From Hemerocallis citrina (lineage: Eukaryota; Streptophyta; Magnoliopsida; Asparagales; Asphodelaceae): a DNA stretch of 64,000 bases. The translations under genes and the position numbers were made by a program. The notes under the pieces are model-generated. The model made no database searches. It was not told where the DNA came from and saw only the letters and a list, made by a program, of their open reading frames with translations. Below are positions 11,699-23,524 of the stretch, one piece after another (the stretch's first letter is position 1; every line of letters begins with the position of its first letter). The stretch covers positions 108,321,549 to 108,385,548 of the forward strand of contig CM030368.1 in NCBI GenBank assembly GCA_017893485.1. Reading direction: 5' to 3'.

Positions 11699-11741
11699 TC
11701 AGTAATCAAGAATGCTTAGAGATTATTCAAGTCAGTAATCA
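11699..11741. other. Deletion junction with copied filler DNA
   Basis: Between the LTR tail (..CTGTACAATGTAAA) and the Tat LTR, GTCAGTAATCA appears twice (11699-11709 and 11731-11741). Between them lies ATGCTTAGAGATTATTCAA (11712-11730), a copy of 11624-11642 in the nearby LTR tail. Such patchwork is the mark of end joining with template switching. The same scar is in copies 2 (18576-18618) and 3 (25453-25495), so it is older than the triplication. Confidence 0.75.
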
Positions 11742-12147
11742 GGGAAGATTATGAAAGAGCGTAAATTGGCAAAAGATTGATTACCTCTTAATGGAGATGG
11801 ATGGAGGGTATTTATAGGCATCTTTGGGGGTCAAATTAGGAATGTAATTCCTGTGGTTAGATAAGGAATGTAATCCCTAATCCCCTGGTGAAAGGATAGA
11901 TGTGAATCAAGGTCGTTGATTAGTATTAATTAGAAACCCTAATTCTATCCTGGTGGACCGGGTTTGCTGCGGGTTGAAACCCGCACCCAGTTGAGGTGGA
12001 TCCTTTTGCGGGTTAATGGATCTTTGAGGAGGAGAACCAGTGTCCACTTCAGACCCATTGGTAGGTGAAATTACCATTTTAACCCCGGACTTTAAGAATT
12101 GTTCCTGATCTGGACGGTTTCGATTTAACCCCTTTTTAGACATATCA
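11731..12147 (-). mobile_element. Tat element 3' LTR, truncated (copy 1)
   Basis: It aligns with 38601-39018, the inner and 5' part of the Tat 5' LTR. It ends CATATCA at 12147, that is, it begins TGATATG on the minus strand. The outer 177 bp (equivalent of 38424-38600) are missing at the deletion scar. The TATA box CTATAAATA (minus) is at 11809-11817. The weak ORF inside is not coding. Confidence 0.9.
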
Positions 12148-12165
12148 CGAGCCCCCCACTCCCAA
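12148..12165 (-). other. Polypurine tract of the Tat element (copy 1)
   Basis: On the minus strand, GGGAGTGGGGGGCTCG directly precedes the TGATATG start of the 3' LTR. It would prime plus-strand DNA synthesis. It is repeated at 19025-19042 and 25902-25919. Its position next to the LTR confirms the minus-strand orientation of the element. Confidence 0.8.
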
Positions 12166-12559
12166 TGACTGAGCTTGATCAGCCTTTGAGAAGTAGTTTT
12201 ACTGTTTTAATGGCTGGCGGAGTTGTATCGTAGTCCAAATGAATGGTTTCGAATCTTCGCAGGCGGCAGTATAGTGATTTTCTAAGTTAGTTGCATGCTC
12301 TGAGTTGTTCTCGAACTCTTCTGGATATTTGGTGATTTTTATCAATTTTTTTCGGAATATTTACTTAATTTTGCGAAGTGCCGATTCGTCGTTCGGGGGT
12401 CTTAATAAATGGTCCTTGGCGATAATTATTCACTCGGGGGCTCAAAAATATTTTCCCGACTTTATAATTATTTTCTAGGATTTTTAATTAATTTTCGCAA
12501 ATTTTTAATCATTTTTTCACAATTTTTAAATAAATAAAACAATTTTAATAAATAAAATA

Positions 12560-13980
12560 CCGAATTATGGCGTGGCGCGATCTGGACCGTTGATCCTGAG
12601 TGAGCGCGAATTTCTGAAAGATCGGATGGACCGAGTCGCTCGGCAGAAATTTCCTCACTTTTGTGGGTCAGATGGGCACTTGCTCGGAATCCGAGCGAAG
12701 TGGCTCGGTTCTTCCCTCGAGCAAGTGGCTCGGATCGCTAGTCGCTCAGCTTAATTGGAATTCCGAGCGACGTGGACCGATCTGAGCTGTTGGATCTTGG
12801 CGTGAATCTTGAGGCAGGCTTGGTTCCCAAGAAAACACAATCTTGTCGTTTAGTGGACATGGCGCAATCTGGGCCGTCCATCATCTCAGGTGTGAATTTC
12901 GCAATGATCTAACGGTCGGAGACGATCGACAGCATTTTTCTTCACTTTCGATGGTCAGATTGGCACTTGCTCGGAATCCGAGTGAAATGGCTCGGTTTTT
13001 CCCTCGCGCATGTGGCTCGGATCGCTAGTCACTCAGTTCAGAATTCTGAGCGATCTGGACCGTTGGATTGCGGCACGAATCTCGAGGCACACACGGTTCC
13101 TAAGAAAACACTATCTTGTCGTTTAGTGGACGTGGCGTAATCTGAGCCGTCTGATCGAAATCTTACGGGAATCTTGAGGGAAAAGTCGTTTTTCTCCATT
13201 TTGTAGCTCGGATTGGCACTTGCTCGGAATCCGAGCGAAATGGCTCGGTTTTTACCTCGCACGAGTGGCTCGGATTGCTAGTCGCTCGGTTCAGATTTCT
13301 GAGTGACGTGGAGCGATCTGAGCCGCCGGATCTTGGCGCGGATCTCGAGGTGGCACAGTTCCCAAGAAAACACTATCTTGTCGTTTAGTGGACGTGGCAT
13401 AATCTGGGCCGTCCGATCGAGATCTTATGCGAATTTTGAGGGGAAAGTCATTTTTCTCCAATTCGTAGCTCGGATTGGCACTTGCTCGGAATCCGAGCGA
13501 AGTGGCTAGGATCGCCTGTCCCTCGGGTTTTGGATTCGAGGGACGCGGGGCGATCCTAGCCGTTGGATGATGGCACAAATCTCGATGCTAGCTCAGTTCC
13601 CAAGAAAACACTATCTTGTCGTGTAGCGGTGCTGGCAAGATCTGAGCCGTCCGATCGAAATCTTACGCGAATTTTGAGGGGGAAGTCATTTTACTCCAAT
13701 TCGTAGCTCGGATTGGCACTTGCTCGGAATCCGAGCGAAGTGGCTCGGATCGCCTGTCGCTCGGGTTTTGGATTCGAGGGACGTGGGGCGATCCTAGCCG
13801 TTGGATAATGGCACAGATCTCGATGCTGGCTCAGTTCCCAAGAAAACATTATCTTGTCGTGTAGTGGTGCTGGCAAGATCTGAGCCATCCGGTCGAAATC
13901 TTACGTGAATTTTGAGGGGAAAGTCGTTTTTCTCCAATTCGTGGCTCGGATTGGCACTTGCTCGGAATCCAGCTATCCTC
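12560..13980 (+). repeat. Subterminal tandem array, ~238-287-bp monomer, 6 units (copy 1)
   Basis: The palindrome CTCGGAATCCGAG lies at 12683, 12970, 13223, 13485 and 13723, and in broken form at 13961; spacings are 287, 253, 262, 238 and 238. Each unit also carries CCCAAGAAAACACTATCTTG and two copies of a GATCTG(A/G)(G/A)CCGT(T/C).GAT word, itself close to a dyad. The array lies between the 3' LTR and the antisense gene, so it is 3' noncoding for gag-pol and upstream leader or promoter DNA for the antisense gene. The small ORFs in it are repeat artefacts. Confidence 0.85.
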
Positions 13981-14173
13981 TTCGTTGTGGAGGTCGGAGC
14001 TCTTGTAGCTCGGGTTCTGTGTCCGAGGGGCCGAGCGATTTTACTTGGATCGAAACGTCGCTTCCTTCCCCAACAGTTGTGGCTTTTCGTTAGCCATTTG
14101 GGCTTTTGTGACGTTTCAATTGAGGCCCAAGAGTTGCGCCCTTATGTTACAAAGCCCAAGAGCATTATCTTTA

Positions 14174-14180
14174 CTATAAG
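14174..14180 (+). promoter_or_regulatory. Possible TATA element for the antisense gene (copy 1)
   Basis: CTATAAG lies 189 bp before the first ATG of the antisense gene, in a stretch followed by TC-rich leader-like sequence. It recurs at 21051 and 27928. Position and sequence are suggestive only. Confidence 0.25.
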
Positions 14181-14368
14181 TTTTCACCCCCTCAACACTT
14201 TACCTCATTTCTCACTTTCACTTTCTCACTCTTGGTTTTTACTCTTTAGCGAAGTTTTTAGCTCTTGAGTGGCGCTGCTAGCTGCCGCGGCAAGGCATTT
14301 TAAACTCCGGCGAACTTTTTTCTGCCGTACTAGTCATTTCAAGGTCATTCCCTCTATTCATCTTTAAA

Positions 14369-16647
14369 ATGGTTAAGTTTTCTTCCACGGATGAGACCCC
14401 CTCCTCGGACCTAGGCATCAGCCGAGTGGTCAGGCCGAGCAAGGATAAGGGGAAGGAGGTAGTGGAGCCGACCGAAGAGACTACGGTCCGGCCGAGTACG
14501 GATGTGGAGGTTGCCGAGCCTCTCCAGGAGGTGGTGGTCCGATCTAGCAAGGGCAAGGGTGTGGAAACGATCATTGAGCACCCGAAGACTGCAGGGGAGC
14601 TGGGTCGGCAGCCGAGCATTCTGCGGAGCATTGGCGGTGTGCAGAGCTACTCCGGAGAACTGTTGGAGAAGATGACGCAGGGCACCGCCAATTCAATCGA
14701 GGAGAACGAGCCGAAGGAAACTTCCGAGGTGGATCAGATCTCTTCAGTCCTGACCGAGGAGGATTTGCATCGTATCCGGAGTGGGTTTTGAATTCCCGCG
14801 GAGTACGGGCTCCTTCTTTCTGGCCCTAGCTTCCGAGCGTGCACCTCGTCCTCGGCCGATATATGTGTTTTTCCCACCGACTCGCTGAATGCTGGACTTC
14901 GGCTGTCGCTGCACCCTTTCGTGGTCGAGGTGCTGCAGTGGTATGGCTTGTGTCCGGCTCAGCTAATGCCGAACACCTGGCGACACGTCATGACGTTCGT
15001 TCTTCAATGCCAGGAGGTCGGCCCTCAGCCCAACATGTTCATCCTTCGGAGTCTTTACCGTCCGTGCCAACCAAGCAAAAATGAGCAGAGGTACTACCTT
15101 TCGCCAAGGAAGGGTGTGAAGCTGATCGAGAACCCGGACTTGATCAAGCATTGGAAGGAGCAGTACTTCCTCGTCCGAGCTCCCGAGCCATGGGTGATCC
15201 CGACGGTGTGGTCGATGGACGGTCTTCCGAAGCGGGCGAAGAAAGAGCCCGTGCTCAGCAACTAGGAGGCGAAAGTCATGGAAAAGTTGCTCGGGCTTCC
15301 AACCCTCAATTGGAAAGATATCACCAAGGAGGCATTATACCGAGGGGGTCTCAGTTCGATCGACCCTAGTATGCCTCTCCTTTTCTTGTTTTGTCTGTGA
15401 AGTTTTGGAAAATTTTTCTAACTTTTTTCACTCGGTTTGTGCAGAATCTCCTGGCATGGATTACAAAGGTCTGATGGCGAAGGCCCGAGCGGCTAAGGAG
15501 TAGGAGGTGAGGAAGAGGAAGAGGACCGTGTCCAGACCTCAAGGTGGCCGAGCGTCCAAGATCCCCTCGGTCTCCCCGACCCCCGATCGACAGGTTGTCG
15601 AGGCTCCCTTGGTTGAGCCCGATCAAAGCCTTGTCGTGCCGACCGCCCCACCTGCCATGGACGCACCGACCCCAACAGCGAGAACAGATGTTCCAGGATC
15701 TTCCGGCGGAGCGTTTAACATTAGTGCGGCGCTGGCTCTCGATGTCCCGCCCCTCACAGCCGAGGCGGAGAAGATTCTGACCGAGGAGCACAAGCGCATC
15801 TTTGTCCCCGACTGGCGGGTGATGAAGGTCGACGGGTTCTTAGGAGACGGTAACATTTGCATGCAGGCGGTGAAGCACCTGCCGACCCCTAAAGACCGAG
15901 CGGCGCTTAAGGCAAGTGAAGTTGGGGACGCCGCGATGCAGATCGCTCGAAACACCATGTCGGTAAGTAGTCGAGTACTTCCTTCAAAATTTTTCTAAGT
16001 TTTTGCGCTCGTGCTTGACTATTTCTTGTATTGCTTGTAGAACCTCTGCCACTTCAACTATCTGCTCGAGGAGTTCGCGAGCAAGGAAAAAGAGATGACC
16101 GTTCTGAACGATCGGGAAAGGTCAGAGCGGTCCAAGGCGGTGAAGCAGCTGGAGGCCGAACAGTTGCGTTCTACTTCGCTCGAGGCCGAGGTCGCCGACT
16201 TAAAGGCTCAGCTCGCCGAGGCGCTGAGGAGCTCTGCTGCCGAGGCTTCCAAGGTCGAGACCCTTGAAAAGGAGAGGGTTCAGCTCGAAGGAGAGCTGAC
16301 TCAGGCTCAGAAGGCGACGGAGGAGGCCCTGACCGAGCAAGTGGCGAAGGTGGCGGCCGCAGAGAAGGCTGTTCAGGAGAGGCCGAAGCCCACATGCTAA
16401 CGAACATGGAGGAAGTGGCTGAGGGTGAGGAAGAACTGCCCTTGGAACCCCGGATGCTAAGCACATCATCGCTCGGAACCCCGGATTTGACGTCTCGTCC
16501 TACTACTTCTACGACCCCGTAGAGGGTGAGGAAGAGCTGCCCTTGGCCGAGTTCGCTCCGAGGCTGGAGGGCAAAGACTCCGAAGGCAAGGGTGGTGCCG
16601 AGGGTGCGGTCGTAGCTGTGCCGAGCGACGATGAGGTCGACCCCTGA
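14369..16647 (+). pseudogene. Tat antisense gene (PF04195-like protein), copy 1
   Basis: This gene lies on the strand opposite gag-pol, between pol and the 3' LTR, as in Retand-type Tat elements. I read three exons: 14369-15368, 15445-15962 and from 16041, with GT..AG introns of 76 and 78 bp (donors GTATGC and GTAAGT; acceptors TGTGCAG and CTTGTAG). Exon 1 has an acidic, charged N-terminus, then the core with LHPFVVEVLQWYGL and PNTWR, which matches the plant 'putative gypsy-type transposon' domain. Exon 3 is a heptad-rich coiled coil (roughly SLEAEVADLKAQLAEAL on). In-frame stops at 14789 (TGA), 15263 (TAG) and 15501 (TAG), plus a stop at 16398 before an acidic tail in another frame ending at 16647, make it a pseudogene. 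Its function is unknown; the transposase name is historical. Confidence 0.75.
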
Positions 16648-16882
16648 CTTTGTCACCTCTTCTCATTCTCTTGTTCTTCTTCTTCTTTTTTGTCTTTTGT
16701 AATGCCTAACTATGGACTGGCCAGCGCTTTTTGTAGCTCTTGAACTTTTAATGAAATGATTTCTTTTTGGATGAACGTTACAAAATTTCGCAAAGTTATT
16801 CAACTCTTTTTGCTCGGATTGTGTCTTTGAGTATTGAGGACTTCTTTTGATATTCCTCAACTTTCCAGGTCGAGTTGGGCCC

Positions 16883-17010
16883 GATCACTGAGGTCTCCCA
16901 TCTTCGTATTGAGCTGGAGAAAACGAAGAGGGCTCTTTCTTGCTGGCGTGATAAAGCGTTTTACGACTTCTTGGAAACTTCTATGTTGCTTCAATATGTA
17001 AAAGATCAAG
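16883..17010 (+). pseudogene. Truncated second antisense ORF at tandem junction 1
   Basis: It starts after the splice-acceptor-like CAACTTTCCAG like the full ORF at 30623, but after about 30 codons it crosses the tandem junction (16974/16975) into the short-repeat array and soon stops. The same chimera exists at tandem junction 2 (about 23760-23890). No product is expected. Confidence 0.6.
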
Positions 17011-18607
17011 TTTATATTAGTAGCACTACTTTGCTTCTAGGTTGTTAGAAGACTTCTATGTTTGCTTCAATGTATAAAAGATCAAGTTTTTATTAATAGC
17101 ACGTTTATTTTGCTTCTAGGTTGATAAGAAGACTATTATGTTTGTTCTTTGGGTAAAAGATCAAGATGTAGTAGCATGCTTTATTTGCTTCTAGGTTGTT
17201 AGAAGACTTTTATATTACTTCAATGAGTAAAAGATCAAGTTACTAAGTCGGTGGTTCTAGTTGATGCATACAAAGGAACCCATTTTAGTATTGTTGTTTT
17301 ATGGGTTCTTTTTGATAAAGAACTCATGCTTATAGTGTTGTTGTTTTATAGAAAAACTTAGACTAATCATATGAGTATTCTTCATCTGGAGTTATAAATG
17401 GTTACGAGATTATGTTTTGAATGTTCATCTTGTATGTTAAATTTGTAAGCTTAACATGCATGTTGGTTCATGTTAGTAAGCTTACACACGAAATTCTAGT
17501 TCATGTTAACTAGAATTGTCGTGAATTATTAGTAGTTTGAATCATGCACTTGATTATGAGTAATAACTATTCCATGTGCTCGTAAGTCATGTTATAGCAT
17601 GTTTTATGATTAAGAAATATTTCGTACCAATTATTAGTATTGGTCCGTCTCATACGTACCTCACCTAGCTCGTATGTAGTTTGTTTGTTCAGGCATAGCT
17701 CATTTGGCTCGCATGTGATTTGTTAGCTCGTGCATAGCTTATAAGCTAGTACGCAGCTTGTTGTGCTCGTCTAGGTGATATCATTACCGTAGGGGCCATC
17801 GACCCTCAAGGCGTGTATTTATTTTACCCCGCAGGGACTGTGGATGAGTCACCCCTCGTGTATCGTCAGATCTTAACCGGTGTAGGTTGATCACGGGCCA
17901 GCAGCGTAGACGGAATCAAAGTTCAGGGTAGTATCATGCCAAAAAATTTGTATTGCCGGAGTCTTGGATCGATAGGCTGTGACAGGATCCTTGGTGATCT
18001 TAATAAGTCTAGGTAGAGCACCTATTGGGAAGTCTAACTTAATACCTAGCATTTTGTGTTAGTACTGTTGTCATCCCTCAGATTGTTTAAGGTTAGTGAC
18101 ATCGTTAGGGTAGTGACTGGTAACTAATGTTACATAACCCTTTTATCTTTTACTTCACCAAAGGGAAAGAGTTGGTATTAGGGATGATACCTTATGATCC
18201 GACCTGTCCTATAGGCCAGCACTAGGTGGTGTTATTGGTTGTACCCTTCTTGTCAAAGGGATACGGTCTGTGCCTTCTCAAGAGTTGGGAGCACGAGATC
18301 CATATCCTGTCTGTTAATTTCTGAAGTGCCATGTTAAGAACAGAAGATTTTCCTGTTGGAGCTAGGGGATGGACCACCGGAATTCCATCATATTCTATGT
18401 CAGGAAAAGCGAACAGGCCTTAGTCTACGGTTGAATAAACTAACGTACCCACAGTTTTGTATGCAGGGTAAATGACATGATAAAGATTAAAGAGGAACAG
18501 ATGCTTAGAGATTATTCAATGTTGTTGTACTTTTATATAAATGTTGTAAATTTGCTTCCGCTGTACAATGTAAAGTCAGTAATCAAGAATGCTTAGAGAT
18601 TATTCAA

Positions 18608-19024
18608 GTCAGTAATCAGGGAAGATTATGAAAGAGCGTAAATTGGCAAAAGATTGATTACCTCTTAATGGAGATGGATGGAGGGTATTTATAGGCATCT
18701 TTGGGGGTCAAATTAGGAATGTAATTCCTGTGGTTAGATAAGGAATGTAATCCCTAATCCCCTGGTGAAAGGATAGATGTGAATCAAGGTCGTTGATTAG
18801 TATTAATTAGAAACCCTAATTCTATCCTGGTGGACCGGGTTTGCTGCGGGTTGAAACCCGCACCCAGTTGAGGTGGATCCTTTTGCGGGTTAATGGATCT
18901 TTGAGGAGGAGAACCAGTGTCCACTTCAGACCCATTGGTAGGTGAAATTACCATTTTAACCCCGGACTTTAAGAATTGTTCCTGATCTGGACGGTTTCGA
19001 TTTAACCCCTTTTTAGACATATCA
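18608..19024 (-). mobile_element. Tat element 3' LTR, truncated (copy 2)
   Basis: Second tandem copy of the truncated LTR at 11731-12147, with the same TATA box and the same scar on its left. Confidence 0.9.
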
Positions 19025-19436
19025 CGAGCCCCCCACTCCCAATGACTGAGCTTGATCAGCCTTTGAGAAGTAGTTTTACTGTTTTAATGGCTGGCGGAGT
19101 TGTATCGTAGTCCAAATGAATGGTTTCGAATCTTCGCAGGCGGCAGTATAGTGATTTTCTAAGTTAGTTGCATGCTCTGAGTTGTTCTCGAACTCTTCTG
19201 GATATTTGGTGATTTTTATCAATTTTTTTCGGAATATTTACTTAATTTTGCGAAGTGCCGATTCGTCGTTCGGGGGTCTTAATAAATGGTCCTTGGCGAT
19301 AATTATTCACTCGGGGGCTCAAAAATATTTTCCCGACTTTATAATTATTTTCTAGGATTTTTAATTAATTTTCGCAAATTTTTAATCATTTTTTCACAAT
19401 TTTTAAATAAATAAAACAATTTTAATAAATAAAATA

Positions 19437-20857
19437 CCGAATTATGGCGTGGCGCGATCTGGACCGTTGATCCTGAGTGAGCGCGAATTTCTGAAAGATC
19501 GGATGGACCGAGTCGCTCGGCAGAAATTTCCTCACTTTTGTGGGTCAGATGGGCACTTGCTCGGAATCCGAGCGAAGTGGCTCGGTTCTTCCCTCGAGCA
19601 AGTGGCTCGGATCGCTAGTCGCTCAGCTTAATTGGAATTCCGAGCGACGTGGACCGATCTGAGCTGTTGGATCTTGGCGTGAATCTTGAGGCAGGCTTGG
19701 TTCCCAAGAAAACACAATCTTGTCGTTTAGTGGACATGGCGCAATCTGGGCCGTCCATCATCTCAGGTGTGAATTTCGCAATGATCTAACGGTCGGAGAC
19801 GATCGACAGCATTTTTCTTCACTTTCGATGGTCAGATTGGCACTTGCTCGGAATCCGAGTGAAATGGCTCGGTTTTTCCCTCGCGCATGTGGCTCGGATC
19901 GCTAGTCACTCAGTTCAGAATTCTGAGCGATCTGGACCGTTGGATTGCGGCACGAATCTCGAGGCACACACGGTTCCTAAGAAAACACTATCTTGTCGTT
20001 TAGTGGACGTGGCGTAATCTGAGCCGTCTGATCGAAATCTTACGGGAATCTTGAGGGAAAAGTCGTTTTTCTCCATTTTGTAGCTCGGATTGGCACTTGC
20101 TCGGAATCCGAGCGAAATGGCTCGGTTTTTACCTCGCACGAGTGGCTCGGATTGCTAGTCGCTCGGTTCAGATTTCTGAGTGACGTGGAGCGATCTGAGC
20201 CGCCGGATCTTGGCGCGGATCTCGAGGTGGCACAGTTCCCAAGAAAACACTATCTTGTCGTTTAGTGGACGTGGCATAATCTGGGCCGTCCGATCGAGAT
20301 CTTATGCGAATTTTGAGGGGAAAGTCATTTTTCTCCAATTCGTAGCTCGGATTGGCACTTGCTCGGAATCCGAGCGAAGTGGCTAGGATCGCCTGTCCCT
20401 CGGGTTTTGGATTCGAGGGACGCGGGGCGATCCTAGCCGTTGGATGATGGCACAAATCTCGATGCTGGCTCAGTTCCCAAGAAAACACTATCTTGTCGTG
20501 TAGCGGTGCTGGCAAGATCTGAGCCGTCCGATCGAAATCTTACGCGAATTTTGAGGGGGAAGTCATTTTTCTCCAATTCGTAGCTCGGATTGGCACTTGC
20601 TCGGAATCCGAGCGAAGTGGCTCGGATCGCCTGTCGCTCGGGTTTTGGATTCGAGGGACGTGGGGCGATCCTAGCCGTTGGATAATGGCACAGATCTCGA
20701 TGCTGGCTCAGTTCCCAAGAAAACATTATCTTGTCGTGTAGTGGTGCTGGCAAGATCTGAGCCATCCGGTCGAAATCTTACGTGAATTTTGAGGGGAAAG
20801 TCGTTTTTCTCCAATTCGTGGCTCGGATTGGCACTTGCTCGGAATCCAGCTATCCTC
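19437..20857 (+). repeat. Subterminal tandem array (copy 2)
   Basis: Copy of the 12560-13980 array within tandem unit 2, with the same six monomers. Confidence 0.85.
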
Positions 20858-21245
20858 TTCGTTGTGGAGGTCGGAGCTCTTGTAGCTCGGGTTCTGTGTC
20901 CGAGGGGCCGAGCGATTTTACTTGGATCGAAACGTCGCTTCCTTCCCCAACAGTTGTGGCTTTTCGTTAGCCATTTGGGCTTTTGTGACGTTTCAATTGA
21001 GGCCCAAGAGTTGCGCCCTTATGTTACAAAGCCCAAGAGCATTATCTTTACTATAAGTTTTCACCCCCTCAACACTTTACCTCATTTCTCACTTTCACTT
21101 TCTCACTCTTGGTTTTTACTCTTTAGCGAAGTTTTTAGCTCTTGAGTGGCGCTGCTAGCTGCCGCGGCAAGGCATTTTAAACTCCGGCGAACTTTTTTCT
21201 GCCGTACTAGTCATTTCAAGGTCATTCCCTCTATTCATCTTTAAA

Positions 21246-23524
21246 ATGGTTAAGTTTTCTTCCACGGATGAGACCCCCTCCTCGGACCTAGGCATCAGCC
21301 GAGTGGTCAGGCCGAGCAAGGATAAGGGGAAGGAGGTAGTGGAGCCGACCGAAGAGACTACGGTCCGGCCGAGTACGGATGTGGAGGTTGCCGAGCCTCT
21401 CCAGGAGGTGGTGGTCCGATCTAGCAAGGGCAAGGGTGTGGAAACGATCATTGAGCACCCGAAGACTGCAGGGGAGCTGGGTCGGCAGCCGAGCATTCTG
21501 CCGAGCATTGGCGGTGTGCAGAGCTACTCCGGAGAACTGTTGGAGAAGATGACGCAGGGCACCGCCAATTCAATCGAGGAGAACGAGCCGAAGGAAACTT
21601 CCGAGGTGGATCAGATCTCTTCAGTCCTGACCGAGGAGGATTTGCATCGTATCCGGAGTGGGTTTTGAATTCCCGCGGAGTACGGGCTCCTTCTTTCTGG
21701 CCCTAGCTTCCGAGCGTGCACCTCGTCCTCGGCCGATATATGTGTTTTTCCCACCGACTCGCTGAATGCTGGACTTCGGCTGTCGCTGCACCCTTTCGTG
21801 GTCGAGGTGCTGCAGTGGTATGGCTTGTGTCCGGCTCAGCTAATGCCGAACACCTGGCGACACGTCATGACGTTCGTTCTTCAATGCCAGGAGGTCGGCC
21901 CTCAGCCCAACATGTTCATCCTTCGGAGTCTTTACCGTCCGTGCCAACCAAGCAAAAATGAGCAGAGGTACTACCTTTCGCCAAGGAAGGGTGTGAAGCT
22001 GATCGAGAACCCGGACTTGATCAAGCATTGGAAGGAGCAGTACTTCCTCGTCCGAGCTCCCGAGCCATGGGTGATCCCGACGGTGTGGTCGATGGACGGT
22101 CTTCCGAAGCGGGCGAAGAAAGAGCCCGTGCTCAGCAACTAGGAGGCGAAAGTCATGGAAAAGTTGCTCGGGCTTCCAACCCTCAATTGGAAAGATATCA
22201 CCAAGGAGGCATTATACCGAGGGGGTCTCAGTTCGATCGACCCTAGTATGCCTCTCCTTTTCTTGTTTTGTCTGTGAAGTTTTGGAAAATTTTTCTAACT
22301 TTTTTCACTCGGTTTGTGCAGAATCTCCTGGCATGGATTACAAAGGTCTGATGGCGAAGGCCCGAGCGGCTAAGGAGTAGGAGGTGAGGAAGAGGAAGAG
22401 GACCGTGTCCAGACCTCAAGGTGGCCGAGCGTCCAAGATCCCCTCGGTCTCCCCGACCCCCGATCGACAGGTTGTCGAGGCTCCCTTGGTTGAGCCCGAT
22501 CAAAGCCTTGTCGTGCCGACCGCCCCACCTGCCATGGACGCACCAACCCCAACAGCGAGAACAGATGTTCCAGGATCTTCCGGCGGAGCGTTTAACATTA
22601 GTGCGGCGCTGGCTCTCGATGTCCCGCCCCTCACAGCCGAGGCGGAGAAGATTCTGACCGAGGAGCACAAGCGCATCTTTGTCCCCGACTGGCGGGTGAT
22701 GAAGGTCGACGGGTTCTTAGGAGACGGTAACATTTGCATGCAGGCGGTGAAGCACCTGCCGACCCCTAAAGACCGAGCGGCGCTTAAGGCAAGTGAAGTT
22801 GGGGACGCCGCGATGCAGATCGCTCGAAACACCATGTCGGTAAGTAGTCGAGTACTTCCTTCAAAATTTTTCTAAGTTTTTGCGCTCGTGCTTGACTATT
22901 TCTTGTATTGCTTGTAGAACCTCTGCCACTTCAACTATCTGCTCGAGGAGTTCGCGAGCAAGGAAAAAGAGATGACCGTTCTGAACGATCGGGAAAGGTC
23001 AGAGCGGTCCAAGGAGGTGAAGCAGCTGGAGGCCGAACAGTTGCGTTCTACTTCGCTCGAGGCCGAGGTCGCCGACTTAAAGGCTCAGCTCGCCGAGGCG
23101 CTGAGGAGCTCTGCTGCCGAGGCTTCCAAGGTCGAGACCCTTGAAAAGGAGAGGGTTCAGCTCGAAGGAGAGCTGACTCAGGCTCAGAAGGCGACGGAGG
23201 AGGCCCTGACCGAGCAAGTGGCGAAGGTGGCGGCCGCAGAGAAGGCTGTTCAGGAGAGGCCGAAGCCCACATGCTAACGAACATGGAGGAAGTGGCTGAG
23301 GGTGAGGAAGAACTGCCCTTGGAACCCCGGATGCTAAGCACATCATCGCTCGGAACCCCGGATTTGACGTCTCGTCCTACTACTTCTACGACCCCGTAGA
23401 GGGTGAGGAAGAGCTGCCCTTGGCCGAGTTCGCTCCGAGGCTGGAGGGCGAAGACTCCGAAGGCAAGGGTGGTGCCGAGTGTGCGGTCGTAGCTGTGCCG
23501 AGCGACGATGAGGTCGACCCCTGA
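21246..23524 (+). pseudogene. Tat antisense gene, copy 2
   Basis: Tandem copy of the gene at 14369. Exons are 21246-22245, 22322-22839 and from 22918; the same three in-frame stops fall at 21666, 22140 and 22378, and the coiled-coil frame stops at 23275. Private changes at 22545 and 23015 do not restore the frame. Inherited stops show that the gene was already dead when the segment was triplicated. Confidence 0.75.

Larger units (their letters stand above)
10098..16974 (+). repeat. 6,877-bp tandem unit, copy 1
   Basis: It runs from AAACTTCTATGTTGC inside the short-repeat array to the ..GACTTCTTGG junction. It contains the LTR tail of family 3, filler scar (11699-11730), truncated Tat 3' LTR (11731-12147), polypurine tract, a ~240-bp tandem array, the antisense gene (14369-16647) and the start of a second ORF. 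Single-base differences from the other two copies include A at 11173 (C elsewhere) and G at 14625 (C elsewhere). Confidence 0.97.

Noticed and set aside
12572..14093. Many 60-118 codon ORFs in the ~240-bp array and their tandem copies
   Set aside because: They follow the repeat units on both strands and have no protein similarity that I know.
15366..16656. Minus-strand ORFs opposite the antisense gene (141, 111, 161 codons)
   Set aside because: These are shadow frames of GC-rich plus-strand exons; the plus strand has the domain match and splice sites.
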